This document shows, in pieces, positions 37,898 to 41,631 of a stretch of 41,631 nucleotides of DNA (the first letter of the stretch is position 1; each line of letters opens with the position of its first letter). Both the position numbers and the translations under genes were made by a program. Origin of the DNA: Bacteroidota bacterium (GTDB taxonomy: Bacteria; Bacteroidota; Bacteroidia; Bacteroidales; VadinHA17); the NCBI GenBank assembly GCA_030618105.1, contig JAUXED010000009.1:1-41631 (forward strand). Reading direction: 5' to 3'. The notes below the pieces were generated by a model, which was given only the letters and a program-made list of their open reading frames with translations, was not told where the DNA came from and did no database searches.

Positions 37898-39262
37898 CTA
37901 ATTTCCAAATACCCTAAGTTTATAAAGGAAAACCATTGCAATTGCAATAGGTGCAATAAACTTTACAATAAAAATAAAAGCGGGCAAGTACCTGATCCTA
38001 AGACTTCCTGAATTTGAGAGTTCGTCCCCGGCTATCCTGGCTTTGAGTGACCATCCAATAAATATTACAATAAAGAATCCTCCTGTCGGCAGAAGAATAT
38101 TGGCAGATGTAAAGTTCATTATTTTAAAAATATTTAAACCAAACAATGTCAGACTAGATGCCCATCCCCAGGATGCAGCAGCAAAAACTCCCAAAACGGA
38201 TATAGAAGCTGCTGCAAGAATGGTAGCTTTCTTTCTGCTCATTTTCAATTCTTCAATAAAATAAGCAACTACGACTTCAAGAACTGAGATAGTAGAAGTT
38301 AATGCAGCCACTGTGAGAAGAATAAAGAACATCAGGGAGAAAATGTATCCTCCGGGCATCTGCTGGAATATTTTCGGAAGAGTAATAAATACCAAACCTT
38401 CTTCAGAAGCAGGATCAATACCAAAAGCAAAAACAGCAGGAAAAATAGCAATCCCGGCAAGAACTGCTATAAAGGTATCAGCTAATGAAACGCTTAGAGC
38501 TGTATTTGCAAGATTTTCCTTTTTTCTGATATATGAACCATAGGTAATAAGTGTTCCCATACCAATACTTAATGAGAAGAAAGCCTGCCCAAGCGCTTCC
38601 AGAACAGTTTTACCCGTGATTTTTGAAAAATCGGGCTTAAACAGAAAAGATAATCCTTCAGATGCACCCGGTAATGTCACTGCCCTGATATCCAAAATAA
38701 TAATCAACACCAACAGTAATGGCATTAAAACTTTCGTATATTTTTCAATACCTTTTTGCACCCCGGCTAAAATTATCCAGGCTGTCATAGCCATAAATAT
38801 CAACATCCATAAAACAGGCCTTATGGATCCTTCCCGGAAAGCATCAAACATACCGGTAAGCTCTTCTGAAGATTTTCCCTCGAATGCATTGGTAACAGAC
38901 TGGAAAAGATACTCAAGAGTCCATCCTGCTACAGCACTATAAAAAGCCAGTATCATAAAAGCAGCTCCAACACCCATTAAACCAACAAGAAACCATGGTT
39001 TACCAGGTGCCAGTTTTTTAAATGCACCATATGGATTTCGTAGTGACCGTCTGCCAATGACAAATTCAGACATCATTACCGGAATGCCAATTCCTATTAC
39101 AAACAACAAGTAAACAACCAGGAAAGCTCCCCCGCCATTCTCTCCGACAACATAGGGGAATCGCCAGATATTTCCAAGACCGATCGCTGAACCCGCGGCG
39201 GCGGCAATCACTCCAAATTTACTGGTAAAACTACCCCGGTTTTGTAAGTCGTGATGAGACAT
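37898..39262 (-). CDS. Sodium-dependent transporter (SNF/NSS family)
   Basis: 454 aa with FGVIAAAAGSAIGLGNIWRFPYVVGENGGGAFLVVYLLFVIGIGIPVMMSEFVIGRR (LeuT-fold NSS signature). Confidence 0.95.
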   Translation of the reverse strand: MSHHDLQNRGSFTSKFGVIAAAAGSAIGLGNIWRFPYVVGENGGGAFLVVYLLFVIGIGIPVMMSEFVIGRRSLRNPYGAFKKLAPGKPWFLVGLMGVGAAFMILAFYSAVAGWTLEYLFQSVTNAFEGKSSEELTGMFDAFREGSIRPVLWMLIFMAMTAWIILAGVQKGIEKYTKVLMPLLLVLIIILDIRAVTLPGASEGLSFLFKPDFSKITGKTVLEALGQAFFSLSIGMGTLITYGSYIRKKENLANTALSVSLADTFIAVLAGIAIFPAVFAFGIDPASEEGLVFITLPKIFQQMPGGYIFSLMFFILLTVAALTSTISVLEVVVAYFIEELKMSRKKATILAAASISVLGVFAAASWGWASSLTLFGLNIFKIMNFTSANILLPTGGFFIVIFIGWSLKARIAGDELSNSGSLRIRYLPAFIFIVKFIAPIAIAMVFLYKLRVFGN

Positions 39263-39358
39263 AAGTACAGAATATTATAATGAATAAAACCGATATATAA
39301 AAAGTGAACAAATTTGTAAAAAACGGACTATTATTTTAAATTTCATGACTAAGAAATG

Positions 39359-41631
39359 TTAAAATGGATAACCAATTCCGAGGTGCAATGTAAAATCATC
39401 CTTAAAATTTACTCCGCCGTTAGTTATAATCCATTTATTACTACCATTAATAGAAGGATCCCTAAGCTTCATTCCCAGATCAAGGCGAAAAATGAAGAAT
39501 GAGAAATCAAACCTTGTACCAAATCCGGTACCTAATGCAATATCATCATAGAATTTATCCCATTGGAAAACAGAACCTGGCCGTTCATCTTCCTGCCTTA
39601 TTGACCAGATATTACCTGCGTCAAGGAACAAAGCTCCTTCAAGTACCCAAAAAAGTTTAAACCTGTATTCAAGGTTTGTTTCAAATTTTATATCAGCAGT
39701 TTGATTATAGAATTTGACATCACCGGGATTATAAGAGCCAGGACCAAGCTCTCTGACATGCCACGCACGAATACCGTTAGCCCCTCCACCGAAATATTGC
39801 TTCTCGAATGGCATCGCCTGCGAATTTCCATATGGATAACCAACACCCAAAAAAGCACGGTATACAAGCTGGTCCGTCTTATTGATATAATGATGATACC
39901 GAAAATCAATATCCCCTTTAAGATATTGTGCGTATTCCAATCCTAAAATACTGTAGTTTTCATTCTCAATTTTCCGGTTTGAAATATTCAATAAACCGGA
40001 CAATGAATTTCCGGCAGACTCCATGTTCAGGCGAAAGAATGTATAGTCAGCCACCTTCTTTATATTCTGGTTATTGTAAATGTAACTGTAATTCAGAGCC
40101 GTGATCAATACATCTTTATAACTGTAGGCAAGGTAGGTAGTTGTATCAAGTTTTTGGGCAAAATCGGGATCAATAACCGGTAGCTTCACTGCATTAATTT
40201 CCAGCGGATTCACTATATGTGTGGAGTGTTTTGATGATTGCCAGTGATATCCAAAAGAAATATTTGCAATAGTCCTGGTAAAAACAGGCCTTTTCTGATA
40301 ATTATAAGCGAATGACAAAAAGGTTTCGGGGTTATATTTCTTAATAAATCTTTCGGCATCAAGGAAAGGAAAAAGGAATTTTGGAAAATTGATTCTTGCT
40401 TCTGTACCCAGCTCAAGTGTATTTTGTAAAGTGCCTGATTTTTCAGTAAGTGTTTCAAAAGCCCCTTTCAACTTAAGATCAAGAACTTCAGACCCTCTAA
40501 ACAAATTACGGTGCTTATATAATAAATTAACTGCTCCACCTAAATTTCCTGCCGAATTCGTGCCTTCAAGCTCAATGGTATAAGATTGAAGGGTAATGGG
40601 TATCAATTGAATGTGACAATTCAGTAAATAGTCATCTTCTTGCTTTCCTGTATTTTCAACTTCTTTGAAATTAATATTGATAGACCTGTAAACATCGAGC
40701 GAGGTTAAATGTAAACGGGTTTGCTCCACATCAGTCTGGTCGTAATATTGACCTCCCTTAATATAATTCGATTGAAGAATACGCTTAGATTTGACCAGGA
40801 AGTTACTATCCCTGCCCATCATATAAAATCCGTCATAATAAAAAGTATCAAGATCCTGATAATACTTGCCGGGATCAGCAAGGGCTGATTGCGGATCAAA
40901 ACCGGGGTAAATAAAAACATTGTTTATTTTATATTTTCGATGAGGGACTTTCAGAATCCGGTTTGAAACTGTTTGTATACGATACTTATTTATTACCAGG
41001 GTAAGATCAAGCTGATGATCACCAGCAGTACTGTCAGCCTTAAAAGAAATATATTCTTTCGAAAAATTATAATATCCATCGTTTCTAATTAGTCGTTCAA
41101 TTCTTAACCTTTCCTGCTGAAGAATATCAACATCATATTTTTGTCCGGTACGGATGACTGATGAAATTGTATCCGCCAGAATGATTTTTGCAATTACCGT
41201 ATCTTCGATCTGATAATTTATTTTTCTGATTTTAAAAGGAATACCTGAACGAACCTGAAAAATAACCCGTGCTTTTTTCTTTTTAGTGAAAATTGTATCA
41301 TTTACAGAAGCATTGAAGTATCCCTTATGAACAAGGAAGGATTCAATATCCTTACTGGATTTACCTGTTTGAAATTCATCAAATATCACAGGTTCTTCAC
41401 CAATAGTGCGCAACCATTTATGGGGCCATTTTTCTTTCTCCTGATTTGACAAATTATACAGTCCAAGATGAAATCGAAATCCAAAAATCTTTTTATTAGG
41501 CTTTTGCTTTATATAATCTTTAAGCTCACTTTTACTGATACTTTTTGTTTTTTGATCAAAATGAATAGAATTATTATCAAGAAGGGTCTTGTTTTCAGGT
41601 ATGTATTTAGTTGGATTACACGACACAAAAA
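39359..41631 (-). CDS. TamA/BamA-family outer membrane protein, probable surface lipoprotein variant (TamL-like); N-terminus truncated by window edge
   Basis: POTRA-like N-terminal region and C-terminal Omp85 barrel (QYFGGGANGIRAWHVRELGPGSY, LEGALFLDAGNIWSI, GTGFGTRFDFSFFIFRLDLGMKLRDP, LHLGIGYPF). The residues before the GTG 'start' read F-V-S-C-N-P, an apparent lipobox, so the true start lies beyond the window. Confidence 0.85.
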   Translation of the reverse strand, partial: FVSCNPTKYIPENKTLLDNNSIHFDQKTKSISKSELKDYIKQKPNKKIFGFRFHLGLYNLSNQEKEKWPHKWLRTIGEEPVIFDEFQTGKSSKDIESFLVHKGYFNASVNDTIFTKKKKARVIFQVRSGIPFKIRKINYQIEDTVIAKIILADTISSVIRTGQKYDVDILQQERLRIERLIRNDGYYNFSKEYISFKADSTAGDHQLDLTLVINKYRIQTVSNRILKVPHRKYKINNVFIYPGFDPQSALADPGKYYQDLDTFYYDGFYMMGRDSNFLVKSKRILQSNYIKGGQYYDQTDVEQTRLHLTSLDVYRSININFKEVENTGKQEDDYLLNCHIQLIPITLQSYTIELEGTNSAGNLGGAVNLLYKHRNLFRGSEVLDLKLKGAFETLTEKSGTLQNTLELGTEARINFPKFLFPFLDAERFIKKYNPETFLSFAYNYQKRPVFTRTIANISFGYHWQSSKHSTHIVNPLEINAVKLPVIDPDFAQKLDTTTYLAYSYKDVLITALNYSYIYNNQNIKKVADYTFFRLNMESAGNSLSGLLNISNRKIENENYSILGLEYAQYLKGDIDFRYHHYINKTDQLVYRAFLGVGYPYGNSQAMPFEKQYFGGGANGIRAWHVRELGPGSYNPGDVKFYNQTADIKFETNLEYRFKLFWVLEGALFLDAGNIWSIRQEDERPGSVFQWDKFYDDIALGTGFGTRFDFSFFIFRLDLGMKLRDPSINGSNKWIITNGGVNFKDDFTLHLGIGYPF

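Overview
This 41.6 kb window reads as a Bacteroidetes (probably Bacteroidales-like) chromosome, based on gene families, AT-rich intergenic regions, TTTG/TAnnTTTG-type promoters and protein sequence. It splits into four parts. (1) Positions 1-9.8 kb hold a hydrogenase island: hypF-hypC-hypD-hypE maturation genes on the minus strand, divergent from a hoxF-hoxU-hoxY-hoxH-protease operon on the plus strand. The operon resembles the NAD-reducing soluble [NiFe]-hydrogenase (group 3d). It is followed by a convergent His-rich NicO/UreH-like putative nickel transporter. (2) Positions 10-15.7 kb hold an MNT-HEPN gene pair, an S46 dipeptidyl-peptidase (DPP11-like), Maf, a UbiA-family prenyltransferase, a KdsC-like HAD phosphatase and a small lipoprotein. 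(3) Positions 15.7-21.5 kb hold an etfB-etfA-membrane FeS oxidoreductase (EtfD/EMO-like)-acyl-CoA dehydrogenase cluster on the minus strand. (4) Positions 21.5-36.6 kb hold a classical transcription/translation block on the minus strand: rpsU, xer recombinase, hpf, tRNA-Thr/Tyr/Gly/Thr, tuf, tRNA-Trp, secE, nusG, rplK, rplA, rplJ, rplL, rpoB, rpoC and a DUF3467 protein. The right end has a helix-hairpin-helix protein, an SNF-family transporter and a truncated TamA/BamA-like (TamL-type) surface lipoprotein. I did not find a convincing wholly new multi-gene system. The most interesting items are the group 3d hydrogenase in this context with a ligand-depleted HoxF N-terminal domain, the divergent promoter with a palindrome, the ETF/menaquinone-type cluster, several families of 7-12 bp intergenic tandem repeats, and structured intergenic RNAs in the rpo/ribosomal operon.
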